A DNA stretch of 38,795 nt, from positions 1 through 38,795 of the forward strand of contig CALCRE010000185.1 in assembly GCA_937894465.1 (NCBI GenBank). The letters run 5' to 3'. Source of the stretch: an uncultured Clostridia bacterium (GTDB taxonomy: Bacteria; Bacillota; Clostridia; JAAYHZ01). The notes below the pieces were generated by a model. It saw only the letters and a program-made list of their open reading frames with translations. It had not been told where the DNA came from and ran no database searches. Shown piece by piece: positions 25,537 through 33,496 of this stretch (within the stretch, counting starts at the first letter, position 1; each line of letters opens with the position of its first letter). A program made the translations under genes and the position numbers.

Positions 25537-25568
25537 TTTTTATCTTATGAATTAAATATATTCATTAA

Positions 25569-27350
25569 TTACTCTCTGATTGTGAACTTTTCACCCGGAT
25601 CATATTCTTTAAAATCAGGATTGTTGTAGTACTTGTCGATCATGGTCTGTAAGCCGTTTGCATACAGTGAATCGATATACTCGGTCCACTCTGTATTGTA
25701 GTTTGCGATTTCACCGGCTAGTGCACGAGTCTTGAAGTCGTTGATAATGGGGTTCAATTCTGTATTTGTTTCTGCTCTGTCAGTAACAAACTCTGCATAC
25801 ATTTCTCTTCCCATATACGCTTCAGATGTGTATTTAGCAGGATTCAAAGCATATTTTTCGAACAAATTGTTTGCATGCATATAAGGCATGTAAGTCCAAG
25901 TGTCAGTCAACTCAGCATAGTCAATTTGTTGTTGTACAACTGACGGATAATGCCACAAACCGAATACGTTCAATTGTCCTCTGTATTCCGGAGCCAAATC
26001 GGCAACAGGAACACCAACTCTTGTAGAAATAAATTTCTCACCTTCCCAATTAAAATGGATTCCTTCAATACCGTATTTATATCTGGTCCAGTTTTCTTGG
26101 CTGCTGTAAGTTGTGTATCTTAAAATAGAACAAATTCTTTCCAGCTTAGCATCATCAACTTGTTCTCCGATAAAGATAACTCTATAGTTACCGGTTCCAT
26201 AAGGATCAATGTTATATGTGATGTCAGTTTTAACACCATTCGGTCCACTGAACAACGGCCCCATAACAAAGCGCGAATTAGCGTCAACAGTCTTCAAAAT
26301 GTTCAACGGAGGATAAGCACTACCAACACCACCGTGTCCGCCATAGATACCATATTTGTTTGTCAAGGACATTTGTTGATATTCAACTACCCAACCTTCA
26401 ACGCCGGGTCGTTGCTTCATGAATCCTTTTGCCAAATTGTCGGAGACCCATGCAAGGTAATCTCTGTAAGGTGTGTAACCATACTTAGGAACTACATCAC
26501 CGGTAACGGGATCTTTATAGAGATAGTTGAGATCATGACAAACTCCGAAAAGACCTTCTTGTGTCATATTGGTCCATGCCGATTCGATTAAATACAGCAT
26601 TCCAAATGTATCATCAATACCGTTTCCATCAGGGTCATCTTCGGTGAATGCTCTTAAGATTTCATTAAAATCATCAAAAGTAAAATCTCCATCTGCGATA
26701 TATAATTGACCTCTTAACGGTTCATTTTCGCCAACGAAGCTATACTCTTGCATTTTATCTTCGTCTATTCCGTAACCAACAGCTTCGAGCCAATCCAAAT
26801 TTACGATGGTGGCATCATAGAAATATTGGCTACCTGATAAGTTGTTGTGCGTGAAACCAAGATACTCATCAGTGGTTCCGGGAACCAAGTTGTATGAGAA
26901 ACCAATGGGAAGCTTTTCCATCGCTTCAACATACTCTGGAATCCAGTCCTTCATCTGTTGGAGAGTAATTGAACGTGTCAAACCATCTGCATACATGCCG
27001 TAAGGATCTTTGGGCAAACCAGGTGCAAAAAAGTAATCAGGAATTTCACCGGCTGCCACTAAAGCTGCCATTCTTTCGGCATTTCTTCCGTCTTCAGCCC
27101 ATACTTGGAGATCAACATTGAATCTTTCTTCCAATTCAAGTTCATCCCATCTTTCTTCTTGCCAATCAGCATTTAATTGGGTTAGCCAAGTAATTTCAAA
27201 AAATTCTTCGAACGGATTTGCTTCCGTTGTTTCTTCTGTCGTTGTTGTTGATCCGGTTGTAACATTCGGTTGTTCTTCGCCGTTCTTTGCACATGCAACA
27301 AAGCTAACAACCAAAGCCATTACGACCAATAAACATAAGATTTTTCGCAT
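25569..27350 (-). CDS. Large extracellular solute-binding lipoprotein (paralogue 2)
   Basis: A 593-aa lipoprotein. Signal peptide with lipobox VSFVAC (Cys20), then a short Thr/Glu-rich tether (TTGSTTTTEETTEANPF). The mature binding-protein domain has AAGEIPDYFFAPGLPKDPYG, a Ca-binding loop DDPDGNGIDDTFG near residue 217, the YTPYRDYLAWVSDN helix and a C-terminal GEIANYNTEWTEYIDSLYANG segment. It is very close to paralogue 3 immediately upstream (most blocks identical) and more distantly related to paralogue 1. It is a single-gene unit with its own promoter candidate and terminator. No permease or ATPase is nearby, so it must share a transporter coded elsewhere or act as a surface binding/sensing protein. 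An oligosaccharide ligand is likely from family resemblance. Confidence 0.87.
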   Translation of the reverse strand: MRKILCLLVVMALVVSFVACAKNGEEQPNVTTGSTTTTEETTEANPFEEFFEITWLTQLNADWQEERWDELELEERFNVDLQVWAEDGRNAERMAALVAAGEIPDYFFAPGLPKDPYGMYADGLTRSITLQQMKDWIPEYVEAMEKLPIGFSYNLVPGTTDEYLGFTHNNLSGSQYFYDATIVNLDWLEAVGYGIDEDKMQEYSFVGENEPLRGQLYIADGDFTFDDFNEILRAFTEDDPDGNGIDDTFGMLYLIESAWTNMTQEGLFGVCHDLNYLYKDPVTGDVVPKYGYTPYRDYLAWVSDNLAKGFMKQRPGVEGWVVEYQQMSLTNKYGIYGGHGGVGSAYPPLNILKTVDANSRFVMGPLFSGPNGVKTDITYNIDPYGTGNYRVIFIGEQVDDAKLERICSILRYTTYSSQENWTRYKYGIEGIHFNWEGEKFISTRVGVPVADLAPEYRGQLNVFGLWHYPSVVQQQIDYAELTDTWTYMPYMHANNLFEKYALNPAKYTSEAYMGREMYAEFVTDRAETNTELNPIINDFKTRALAGEIANYNTEWTEYIDSLYANGLQTMIDKYYNNPDFKEYDPGEKFTIRE

Positions 27351-27401
27351 AATAAACCTCCCTTATACTAATATTTGAATATTATGTTTATACGAATTGG
27401 T

Positions 27402-27430
27402 ATCATAACATAATTTTGCCTTCAAGTCTA
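27402..27430 (-). promoter_or_regulatory. Candidate promoter of lipoprotein paralogue 2
   Basis: Reverse-strand -35 TAGACT (27425-27430), 17-bp spacer, extended -10 TGTTATGAT with hexamer TATGAT at 27402-27407. Four of six -35 bases match consensus. Other weak AT-rich options exist nearby. Confidence 0.45.
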
Positions 27431-27468
27431 TGTTTTTATTCGTCCAAAATACTCTTTTATGATTTTGT

Positions 27469-27491
27469 CATAATATGTTTGTCATATTATG
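27469..27491. repeat. Perfect inverted repeat CATAATATG / CATATTATG
   Basis: Two 9-bp arms (27469-27477 and 27483-27491) around TTTGT. The motif CATATTATGT also occurs at 29593-29602 beside the -35 of paralogue 3, so it may be a shared regulator site. In AT-rich DNA, chance similarity remains possible. Confidence 0.5.
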
Positions 27492-27664
27492 TAATTTTCC
27501 TCATTCATCTTATTGGTTTAGTTGCATATTTTTGCATTTTATGGTATCTATATATATATTTTTATATACGTTTTAGCATATTGGTCGGTTTTTCTTATCT
27601 TTGTTGTTTGAATGTTACTTTTCATAATGACTGGTATAATATATACATGATTACTATTTTAAAT

Positions 27665-27693
27665 CAAAAAAAGGATTGTCTAAAGACAATCCT
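27665..27693 (-). terminator. Terminator of lipoprotein gene (paralogue 3)
   Basis: Reverse strand: perfect 9-bp stem AGGATTGTC, loop TTTA, GACAATCCT, followed by TTTTTT. It lies 28 bp after the stop. The stem shares the GATTGTC core with the paralogue 2 terminator, fitting tandem duplication of whole units. Confidence 0.9.
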
Positions 27694-27720
27694 CTAAGAT
27701 ACTATAGTTGATTTAGTAAA

Positions 27721-29526
27721 TTACTCTTTGATCTTGAATTTCAATCCCGGATCGTATTCAACAAATTCAGCGTTGTTATAGTACTTGGTAATCATGGTCT
27801 GTAAGCCGTTAGCATACAATTGATCAATGTACTGTGTCCACTCTGTGTTGAAGTTTGCGATTTCGCCGGCTAATGCACGATTTTTGAAGTCATTGATAAT
27901 GGGGTTCAATTGTGCATTGATTTCAGTATTATCCTTTGTAAATGCAGCAAACAACTCTCTGCCCATGTATGCTTCAGCGGTGAATTTAACAGGGTTCAAA
28001 GCATACTTTTCAAACAATCCGTTTGCATGCATATACGGCATGTAAGCCCAGTAACCATTCTTTTCAGCATTGTCAATTTGTTTTTGTACTGCTGAAGCAT
28101 AGTTCCACAAACCGAATACATGTAATTGACCTCTGTATTCTTCTGCTAATTCTGCAGTGGGAGTAACCAACATAGTGCTGATATAAGGATCTCCTGACCA
28201 TTTCCAGTGAATTCCTTCAATACCGTACTTATATCTGTTCCAGTTATCAATACTGCTGAATGTGGTGTATTCCAGGATCCGGCAAATTCTTTCCAACTTG
28301 GCATCGTCAACTTGTGCACCAATTTGCTGAACTCTGTATGTGCCTGTGCCATAGGGGTCAATACCATATGTCGCGTCCACCAACTTGCCTTCCGGTCCTC
28401 TGAACATCGGACCAATAACAAAGCGTGCATCAGGATCGACAGTAAGTAAAATATTCTGAGGAGGATATACCCTGTAGGTATCGCTGTTCAACGCCAAGTA
28501 TCCACCGCCGTTTGCACCGTAGATACCGTATTTATTTGTTCCGGACATAGCTTGGTATTCAGGAACCCAGCCTTCAACCCCGGGACGTGGTATCATGTAG
28601 CCTTTGGTCAGGTTTTCGGAGACCCATGCCAAATAGTCTCTGTAAGGAGTATAAGCATATTTAGGAACGATATCTCCGGTTGTGGGATCTTTGTAACGAT
28701 AGTTTAAATCATGAACAAACCCGAACAAGCCTTCTTGAGTCATGTTGGTCCAAGCAGACTCAATCATATACAACATTCCAAAGGTATCATCCATACCGTT
28801 TCCGTCAGGATCTTCTTCGGTGAATTTCTTTAAAATGTCATTCATTTCTTCAAATGTGAAATTTCCTTCCGTAAAGAATATGTTGTCGTTAAATTGCTCA
28901 TAACCTTCAACAGTCATCTTTACCGGAACCAAATCAGCTTCATCAAATCCATATCCTACAGCTTCCAACCAATCCAAGTTGATACAAGTAGCATCATAAA
29001 AGTATTGGCAACTCGGCAAGTTGTTGTGTGTAAAACCTATGTACTCATCTGTTTTTCCAGGTACTAAATTATACAAGAAACCTACCGGCATTACTTCCAT
29101 AGCTGCAACATATCCGGGAATCCAATCCTTCATTTGTTGAAGTGTAATAGAACGAGTGATTCCTTCATCAAACAGTCCATAAGGATCCCTGGGAGTTCCG
29201 GGAGCAAAGAAGTAATCAGGAATATCACCGGCTGCAAACAATGCTGCCATTCTTTCGGTATTTCTACCGTCTTCTGCCCAGACTTGAAGATCAACATTGA
29301 ACATATCTTCCAGTTCAAGTTCATCCCATCTGTTTTCTCTCCAGTCAGCATTCAACTGGGTCAACCAAGTGATTTCGAAAAATTCCTCAAACGGGTTAAC
29401 TTCAACAGTTGTTGTAGTTGTTGCACCGCTTGTAGTCACATCGCCCGGCGTTTTTTCGCTTTTTGTACATGCAACAAAAGACAGAACAATCGCCAGAACC
29501 AACAATAAGCTTAAAAGCTTTTTCAT
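27721..29526 (-). CDS. Large extracellular solute-binding lipoprotein (paralogue 3)
   Basis: A 601-aa lipoprotein. Signal peptide with lipobox LSFVAC (Cys20), a short Thr-rich tether (TTSGATTTTTVEVNPF), then the binding-protein fold: AAGDIPDYFFAPGTPRDPYG, a Ca-binding loop EDPDGNGMDD near residue 221, YTPYRDYLAWVSENLTKGYM, IGPMFRGPEGKLVDATYGIDPYGTG, and the C-terminal GEIANFNTEWTQYIDQLYANG. It is nearly collinear with paralogue 2 and upstream of it in the same direction. The pair plus the decayed copy form a tandem series leading to the GH36 gene. Its transcript is independent (promoter 29566-29594, terminator 27665-27693). The ligand is unknown; alpha-galactosides would fit the neighbour but this is inference. 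Confidence 0.87.
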   Translation of the reverse strand: MKKLLSLLLVLAIVLSFVACTKSEKTPGDVTTSGATTTTTVEVNPFEEFFEITWLTQLNADWRENRWDELELEDMFNVDLQVWAEDGRNTERMAALFAAGDIPDYFFAPGTPRDPYGLFDEGITRSITLQQMKDWIPGYVAAMEVMPVGFLYNLVPGKTDEYIGFTHNNLPSCQYFYDATCINLDWLEAVGYGFDEADLVPVKMTVEGYEQFNDNIFFTEGNFTFEEMNDILKKFTEEDPDGNGMDDTFGMLYMIESAWTNMTQEGLFGFVHDLNYRYKDPTTGDIVPKYAYTPYRDYLAWVSENLTKGYMIPRPGVEGWVPEYQAMSGTNKYGIYGANGGGYLALNSDTYRVYPPQNILLTVDPDARFVIGPMFRGPEGKLVDATYGIDPYGTGTYRVQQIGAQVDDAKLERICRILEYTTFSSIDNWNRYKYGIEGIHWKWSGDPYISTMLVTPTAELAEEYRGQLHVFGLWNYASAVQKQIDNAEKNGYWAYMPYMHANGLFEKYALNPVKFTAEAYMGRELFAAFTKDNTEINAQLNPIINDFKNRALAGEIANFNTEWTQYIDQLYANGLQTMITKYYNNAEFVEYDPGLKFKIKE

Positions 29527-29565
29527 GTCGCGCCTCCTTATATTTGTGTGTTTATCTAGGCCTAC

Positions 29566-29594
29566 ATTGTACCATTTTTATGTTTTCTTGTCCA
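29566..29594 (-). promoter_or_regulatory. Promoter of lipoprotein paralogue 3
   Basis: Reverse-strand -35 TGGACA (29589-29594), 17-bp spacer, -10 TACAAT (29566-29571). Start predicted near 29559, giving a leader of about 33 nt with AAGGAGG before the ATG. Confidence 0.7.
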
Positions 29595-29658
29595 TATTAT
29601 GTGAATACTTTTAACATAATGAAATATAATATTTTTTAATACTAATTTGCTCCATCAT

Positions 29659-29928
29659 TCATTTATTTCTAGCGTTTTGTATATCCTTGCTAATTTCCAT
29701 GATACTAGTATATAACCTTGCCACAGGTTCTTTCATGGAATCATCCGTTGTATAGCTTTTAACCTTTTCTATGACCGCCTTTTCCCGATTTTGGTCATAT
29801 ATAGGCAAACCTTTGTTTTTCTTGTAATCTGCAATCCCGGTGACAACATTCATCCTTTCAATAAATAAATCCACCAACTCCTTGTCCAAACGGTCTATCA
29901 TCTCTCTGTATTTTTTTAATTCATCCAT
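29659..29928 (-). CDS. Chorismate mutase, AroQ class
   Basis: An 89-residue all-helical monofunctional chorismate mutase converting chorismate to prephenate for Phe/Tyr synthesis. Helix 1 shows the signature KYREMIDRLDKELVDLFIERM, with the active-site Arg; helix 2 begins VTGIADYKKNKGLPIYDQNRE with the substrate-binding Lys and Arg-Glu; helix 3 is ARLYTSIMEISKDIQ. The ATG at 29928 (MDELKKYRE) is chosen because the AAAGGGTG ribosome site lies within the longer frame that starts at 29958. It stands alone between the rplL terminator and lipoprotein paralogue 3, with no other shikimate-pathway gene nearby. Confidence 0.88.
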   Translation of the reverse strand: MDELKKYREMIDRLDKELVDLFIERMNVVTGIADYKKNKGLPIYDQNREKAVIEKVKSYTTDDSMKEPVARLYTSIMEISKDIQNARNK

Positions 29929-30011
29929 ATAAACACACCCTTTCCGAACCATCATCATTAAATGTATTATAGCAAAGAAAGCACAACCTATAGCGATATT
30001 CGAATATTTTC

Positions 30012-30038
30012 AAAAAAAAATCGGAACATAGTTCCGAT
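30012..30038 (-). terminator. Terminator of the ribosomal protein operon after rplL
   Basis: Reverse strand: perfect ATCGGAAC, loop TAT, GTTCCGAT, then eight or more T. It lies 32 bp after the rplL stop, ending the rpmG-to-rplL cluster. Confidence 0.95.
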
Positions 30039-30070
30039 CTTCTCTAATATTATTATTGCATTCTATAATA

Positions 30071-30451
30071 TTACTTAATTTCGATTGTAGCGCCAACTTC
30101 TTTAAGTTTTGCTTCCATGTCATCAGCTTCTTGCTTGGAAACAGCTTCTTTAATTGTTCCGGGAGCTCCGTCAACAACAGCTTTTGCTTCTTTCAGGCCA
30201 AGACCTGTAAGTTCTCTGACAACCTTGATAACCTTGATCTTTTCAGGACCAACGTCTTTTAAGATCACATCGAATTCAGTCTTTTCTTCAACTTCTTCTA
30301 CAGCAGCAGCAGCAACAGGAGCAGCGGCAACAGCAACAGGAGCTGCAGCGGATACGCCAAATTCTTCTTCTAAAGCTTTTACTAATTCAGCCAATTCTAA
30401 TACTGTCAATTGTTTTAATTCTTCAATAATTGCATTCACTTTATCGCTCAT
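30071..30451 (-). CDS. rplL: 50S ribosomal protein L7/L12
   Basis: A 126-aa stalk protein that recruits translation GTPases. N-terminal dimerisation domain (MSDKVNAIIEELKQLTVLELAELVKALEEEFGV), Ala/Pro/Val-rich hinge (residues about 38-55), and C-terminal domain with TEFDVILKDVGPEKIKVIKVVRELTGLGLKEAKAVVDGAP. The ATG at 30451 is placed by GGAGGG 9 nt upstream; the longer frame adds 12 spurious residues. It follows rplJ by 62 bp. It is not followed by rpoB, as is usual, but by a strong terminator. Confidence 0.97.
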   Translation of the reverse strand: MSDKVNAIIEELKQLTVLELAELVKALEEEFGVSAAAPVAVAAAPVAAAAVEEVEEKTEFDVILKDVGPEKIKVIKVVRELTGLGLKEAKAVVDGAPGTIKEAVSKQEADDMEAKLKEVGATIEIK

Positions 30452-30513
30452 TTTTATAAACCCTCCATATGGTTTTTCATTATTCATTTTTCCGGATCAT
30501 GCCGGTTCATCAT

Positions 30514-31053
30514 TTATGAAGCATCTGCTTCTTGTCTTTTTTCTACGATTGCATTCAAAGCAACCACAAGACCTCTTAGGTTTCCGTTTAGTACATTCAC
30601 CAAACCGTACAACGGAGCATTGAAACCGCTAACAACCTTTGCGATCAATTCTTCTTTTGACGGTAAAGTAGCCAATTGGTTTACTTTATCAATGTCAATC
30701 CTAGCACCTTCTAAAACACCGCTTTTGATCTTAATCTTATCGATTTGTTTTGCGTATTTGCTCATTAATTTTGAAGGAGCTACCGGATCCTGACTGCAAG
30801 CTATTGCATTAGGGCCTTTTAAGTCCTCTTCAAAGCCTTTATAACCCATTTGGTTGAACGCATGGATTAATGTGGCGTTTTTAACGACCTTGTAAGTTAC
30901 CCCGGCTTCACGCATTTCCTTACGCATCTGTGTGTCCTTGTCCACCTGGATGCCTTGGTATTCTGAAAGAACTACACCTTGGGAACTTTTCAGTATCTCT
31001 ACGATCTCACTGACTTCCTGTTTCTTCTGTTCTAATATTTTCTCACTTGCCAA
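30514..31053 (-). CDS. rplJ: 50S ribosomal protein L10
   Basis: A 179-aa protein that anchors L7/L12 dimers to the ribosome. Family motifs: KKQEVSEIVEILKSSQGVVLSEYQGI, LRKEMREAGVTYKVVKNATL (here QMRKEMREAG) and GPNAIACSQDPVAPSKLMSKYAK. The start is probably TTG at 31053 (MASEKILEQKK), 8 nt after GGAGG. The upstream GTG at 31062 overlaps the ribosome site. The C-terminal helix ends at EKRQEADAS. It is preceded by the L10 leader RNA, so L10-L12 probably represses its own synthesis. Confidence 0.95.
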   Translation of the reverse strand: MASEKILEQKKQEVSEIVEILKSSQGVVLSEYQGIQVDKDTQMRKEMREAGVTYKVVKNATLIHAFNQMGYKGFEEDLKGPNAIACSQDPVAPSKLMSKYAKQIDKIKIKSGVLEGARIDIDKVNQLATLPSKEELIAKVVSGFNAPLYGLVNVLNGNLRGLVVALNAIVEKRQEADAS

Positions 31054-31091
31054 ACATAACACCTCCTTCCGGGAGTTTCAATATAATAAAT

Positions 31092-31121
31092 AAACCTCGT
31101 ACCTATAGATATACGAGGTTT
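31092..31121 (-). promoter_or_regulatory. Attenuator-like hairpin in the rplJ leader
   Basis: Perfect 10-bp stem AAACCTCGTA / TACGAGGTTT (31112-31121 and 31092-31101) with a 10-nt loop, followed on the reverse strand by TATTTATT. It lies between the L10-binding leader and the rplJ ribosome site. It could be a weak terminator regulated by L10 binding. Confidence 0.55.
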
Positions 31122-31149
31122 GTAATGATCAATAATATTCTTGTAAATG

Positions 31150-31215
31150 AATACCATTACCTCGGTAGGATGTTTCTTTTAAGCTTCTTACGGCTCCTAC
31201 TGTCTATAGTAACGT
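31150..31215 (-). ncRNA. L10 leader RNA (ribosomal protein autoregulatory element)
   Basis: The reverse strand reads AGACAGTAGGAGCCGTAAG, then AGCTTAAAAGAAACA and TCCTACCGAGGTAATGG. The GTAGGA/TCCTAC pairing and the conserved flanks AGACAG and CCGAGGT match the Firmicute L10 leader bound by the L10(L12)4 complex. It is correctly placed in the rplA-rplJ gap. Confidence 0.87.
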
Positions 31216-31262
31216 GCTATATTATACATGAGTTTTTTTAAAAATTCAATCCAAATAAAAAA

Positions 31263-31964
31263 TTATTTTTTATCACTCACAGTGTTCGGATTCACCTTGA
31301 TGCCAGGTCCCATTGTAGTTGTCAATACAACGCTCTTCAAATATTGACCTTTTGCTGCAGAAGGTTTTGCCTTTATAACAGCAGACAATAATGTTCTGAA
31401 GTTTTCCAACAGTTTTTCTTTTTCAAAGGATTTTTTACCGATAATACAGTGAATAATATTGGTTTTATCCAAACGATATTCTACTTTACCGGATTTAATG
31501 TCGCTAATAGCTTTCGCCACTTCCATGGTGACCGTGCCGGCTTTCGGGTTAGGCATCAAACCTTTGGGGCCTAATATCTTACCTAAACGTCCAACAACTC
31601 TCATCATGTCAGGGGTAGCTACCACTACATCAAACTCAAACCAGTTTTCTTTCTGGATCTTATCAGCCATATCGTCGTCGCCAACATAATCAGCTCCGGC
31701 GTTTTGAGCCTCCGTTGCTTTTTCGCCCTTGGCAAAAACCAAAACACGAGGTTGTTTACCGGTTCCATGAGGTAATACAACTGCACCTCTAACCTGTTGG
31801 TCGGCATGTCTTGAATCTACGCCCAGACGAATATGCAATTCCACGCTTTCATCAAATTTCGCACCGGTCATGCTTTTCATTACATCAATAGCTTCACTTG
31901 CATCGTGTAACTTTGTTTTATCAAATTCACTCAGTGCTTGATTATATCTTTTACTTCTCTTCAT
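31263..31964 (-). CDS. rplA: 50S ribosomal protein L1
   Basis: A 233-aa protein of the L1 stalk, standard length from the ATG at 31964 (MKRSKRYNQAL), served by GGAG. A longer frame to 32066 overlaps rplK and is rejected. Motifs: DESVELHIRLGVDSRHADQQVRG, VLPHGTGK, GADYVGDDDMADKI, VVATPDMMRVVGRLGKILGPKG, LMPNPKAGTVT and the C-terminal KAKPSAAKGQYLKSV. It is 55 bp after rplK. Confidence 0.97.
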   Translation of the reverse strand: MKRSKRYNQALSEFDKTKLHDASEAIDVMKSMTGAKFDESVELHIRLGVDSRHADQQVRGAVVLPHGTGKQPRVLVFAKGEKATEAQNAGADYVGDDDMADKIQKENWFEFDVVVATPDMMRVVGRLGKILGPKGLMPNPKAGTVTMEVAKAISDIKSGKVEYRLDKTNIIHCIIGKKSFEKEKLLENFRTLLSAVIKAKPSAAKGQYLKSVVLTTTMGPGIKVNPNTVSDKK

Positions 31965-32019
31965 AACAAAATTCACTCCTTTGTGGTATTTTTCGGGATA
32001 ATCCCTCCCACTTTGAATA

Positions 32020-32448
32020 CTAGTCGTCCTTAACAACAACGCCCATACTTCTTGCCGTTCCGGCAACCATACTCATTGCTGTCTCGATACTGGCCGCATT
32101 CAAGTCCGGCATTTTTTTCGTTGCAATTTCCCTAACTTGATCCATTGTCAGGGTTGCTACCTTCGTTGATCTGGGTTGGCCTGATCCTTTATCCAACTTA
32201 CACGCTTGTTTAATTAATACAGCTGCCGGTGGAGTTTTTGTAATAAAAGTAAACGAACGATCGGCATACACCGTGATAACAACAGGTATAATAGTTCCGA
32301 TATCGCCACTTGTTCTTGCATTAAACTCTTTGGTAAATTGCATGATATTCACGCCGTATTGCCCAAGAGCTGGTCCAACCGGTGGAGCCGGATTAGCTTT
32401 GCCTCCAGGTATCTGGAGCTTAATGAAACCTATGACTTTCTTAGCCAT
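32020..32448 (-). CDS. rplK: 50S ribosomal protein L11
   Basis: A 142-aa protein of the GTPase-associated centre. Start ATG at 32448 (MAKKVIGFIKLQIPGGKANP) after GGAGG; an upstream in-frame extension of five residues is within the ribosome site. Motifs: PAPPVGPALGQYGVNIMQF, TPPAAVLIKQACKL (L11 proteins contact 23S RNA near here) and the C-terminal DLNAASIETAMSMVAGTARSMGV. It is 83 bp after nusG. Confidence 0.97.
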   Translation of the reverse strand: MAKKVIGFIKLQIPGGKANPAPPVGPALGQYGVNIMQFTKEFNARTSGDIGTIIPVVITVYADRSFTFITKTPPAAVLIKQACKLDKGSGQPRSTKVATLTMDQVREIATKKMPDLNAASIETAMSMVAGTARSMGVVVKDD

Positions 32449-32531
32449 GAGTCCACCTCCCAAAAATTTAAATATAATATATGAACAAATCTCTCGACTT
32501 GTTAATATCTAGTCCAATAACGTTACAATGA

Positions 32532-33143
32532 TCACAATACTTGGACTTGGTTGTAATCAAGTTCTACAGGTGTATCTCTTCCGAACATGGAAACAGAAAC
32601 CCTGACCTTCATTCGTTCCGGATTAATTTCCGTCACTACACCGATAAAGTTTTCCAAAGGACCGTTGATGACCCTGACATTATCCCCTATTTCGAAGCTA
32701 AGAACGGTTTCAACAACTTCAACACCCATGTTGGCCATTTCTTCTTCACTGAGCGGCACGGGCTTGGACCCAGGTCCTACAAATCCGGTCACCCCTCTGG
32801 TATTCCGTACTACATACCATGAATCGTCAGTCATAATCATTTTAATAAGCACATAACCCGGATAGATCTTTTTAAATGAAATTTTTGTCTTTCTGTCCTT
32901 TACTTCCTGATGTTTTTCCATCGGAACAACGATTTCGATGATATAGTCCTGCATGTTTCTGTTTTCTACTATTTTTTCAAGATTTGCTTTTACTTTATTC
33001 TCATAACCTGAATACGTATGAATCACATACCACTTTGCATCATCAGCCAATTCGATTTCGGGTCTTTCATCAACACCCTCCATTATATCATCATTCTCAA
33101 ATCCGGTGATTTTTTCGTTATCAGGTTCTTCATTTAAAAACAT
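32532..33143 (-). CDS. nusG: Transcription termination/antitermination protein NusG
   Basis: A 203-aa two-domain RNA polymerase factor. The NGN domain begins KWYVIHTYSGYENKVKANLE (residue about 37), with FKKIYPGYVLIKM and WYVVRNTRGVTGFVGPGSKP. The C-terminal KOW domain is IGDNVRVINGPLENFIGVV with final VSMFGRDTPVELDYNQV. A strongly acidic extension of about 35 residues (NEEPDNEKITGFENDD) precedes the NGN domain, making it longer than the usual 175-180 aa. The start ATG has a good GGAGG 10 nt upstream, so the extension appears real. Confidence 0.96.
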   Translation of the reverse strand: MFLNEEPDNEKITGFENDDIMEGVDERPEIELADDAKWYVIHTYSGYENKVKANLEKIVENRNMQDYIIEIVVPMEKHQEVKDRKTKISFKKIYPGYVLIKMIMTDDSWYVVRNTRGVTGFVGPGSKPVPLSEEEMANMGVEVVETVLSFEIGDNVRVINGPLENFIGVVTEINPERMKVRVSVSMFGRDTPVELDYNQVQVL

Positions 33144-33192
33144 AGAATTTCAAGCCTCCTTGCATTCATATTCCAGGCGTATCTACCATTTA

Positions 33193-33426
33193 CTAACGAA
33201 GAATCGACCACTTAACAATGCTGCCGATTGCAGCATCAAAAATCCAAATGATCGCCCCTATAACAAGGCATGCCGCAATAACAGTTAACGTATTCTTAAC
33301 CAATTTAGGCCATGAAAGCCAAGTGACTTTTTTAAGCTCATTTTTTAGGTCCTTAAAAAATCGTAAACTTGCTTTTTTCTTTGCGACATTTTTATTGTCA
33401 CCCTTTTTTATCACTTTATCAGCCAT
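33193..33426 (-). CDS. secE: Preprotein translocase subunit SecE
   Basis: A 77-aa single-span subunit of the SecYEG channel. The conserved amphipathic cytoplasmic helix FFKDLKNELKKVTWLSWPKLVKNTL precedes the C-terminal membrane segment VIAACLVIGAIIWIFDAAIG. ATG at 33426 after AGGAG is chosen over an upstream TTG at 33435. Position between rpmG and nusG is the canonical one. Confidence 0.95.
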   Translation of the reverse strand: MADKVIKKGDNKNVAKKKASLRFFKDLKNELKKVTWLSWPKLVKNTLTVIAACLVIGAIIWIFDAAIGSIVKWSILR

Positions 33427-33496
33427 ATATAACAACTCCTATTCTGCGTACGCCCTAAAAGGTACCACTTTATACATTACAAACCGGTTGTAAGGT

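Larger units (their letters stand above)
27351..27720. other. 370-bp intergenic region between tandem lipoprotein genes
   Basis: Very AT-rich with no convincing ORF. From high to low coordinates on the coding (reverse) strand it holds the terminator of paralogue 3 (27665-27693), about 170 bp without a clear feature, a perfect inverted repeat at 27469-27491, a promoter candidate at 27402-27430 and the ribosome site AGGGAGG just before 27350. Confidence 0.6.

Noticed and set aside
30290..30350. GCAGCAGC-type tandem repeat
   Set aside because: It encodes the Ala-rich hinge of L7/L12, which is normal.
30117..30623. 168-aa forward-strand open frame rich in Ser/Thr/Ala
   Set aside because: Antisense of rplL and rplJ; the composition reflects the Ala-rich hinge of L7/L12 read on the other strand.
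31965..32066. N-terminal extension of L1
   Set aside because: It overlaps the end of rplK, is unlike L1, and a ribosome site supports the internal ATG at 31964.
33427..33496. tRNA gene in the secE-rpmG gap
   Set aside because: Only about 70 bp, with no cloverleaf arms or TTCGA loop seen.
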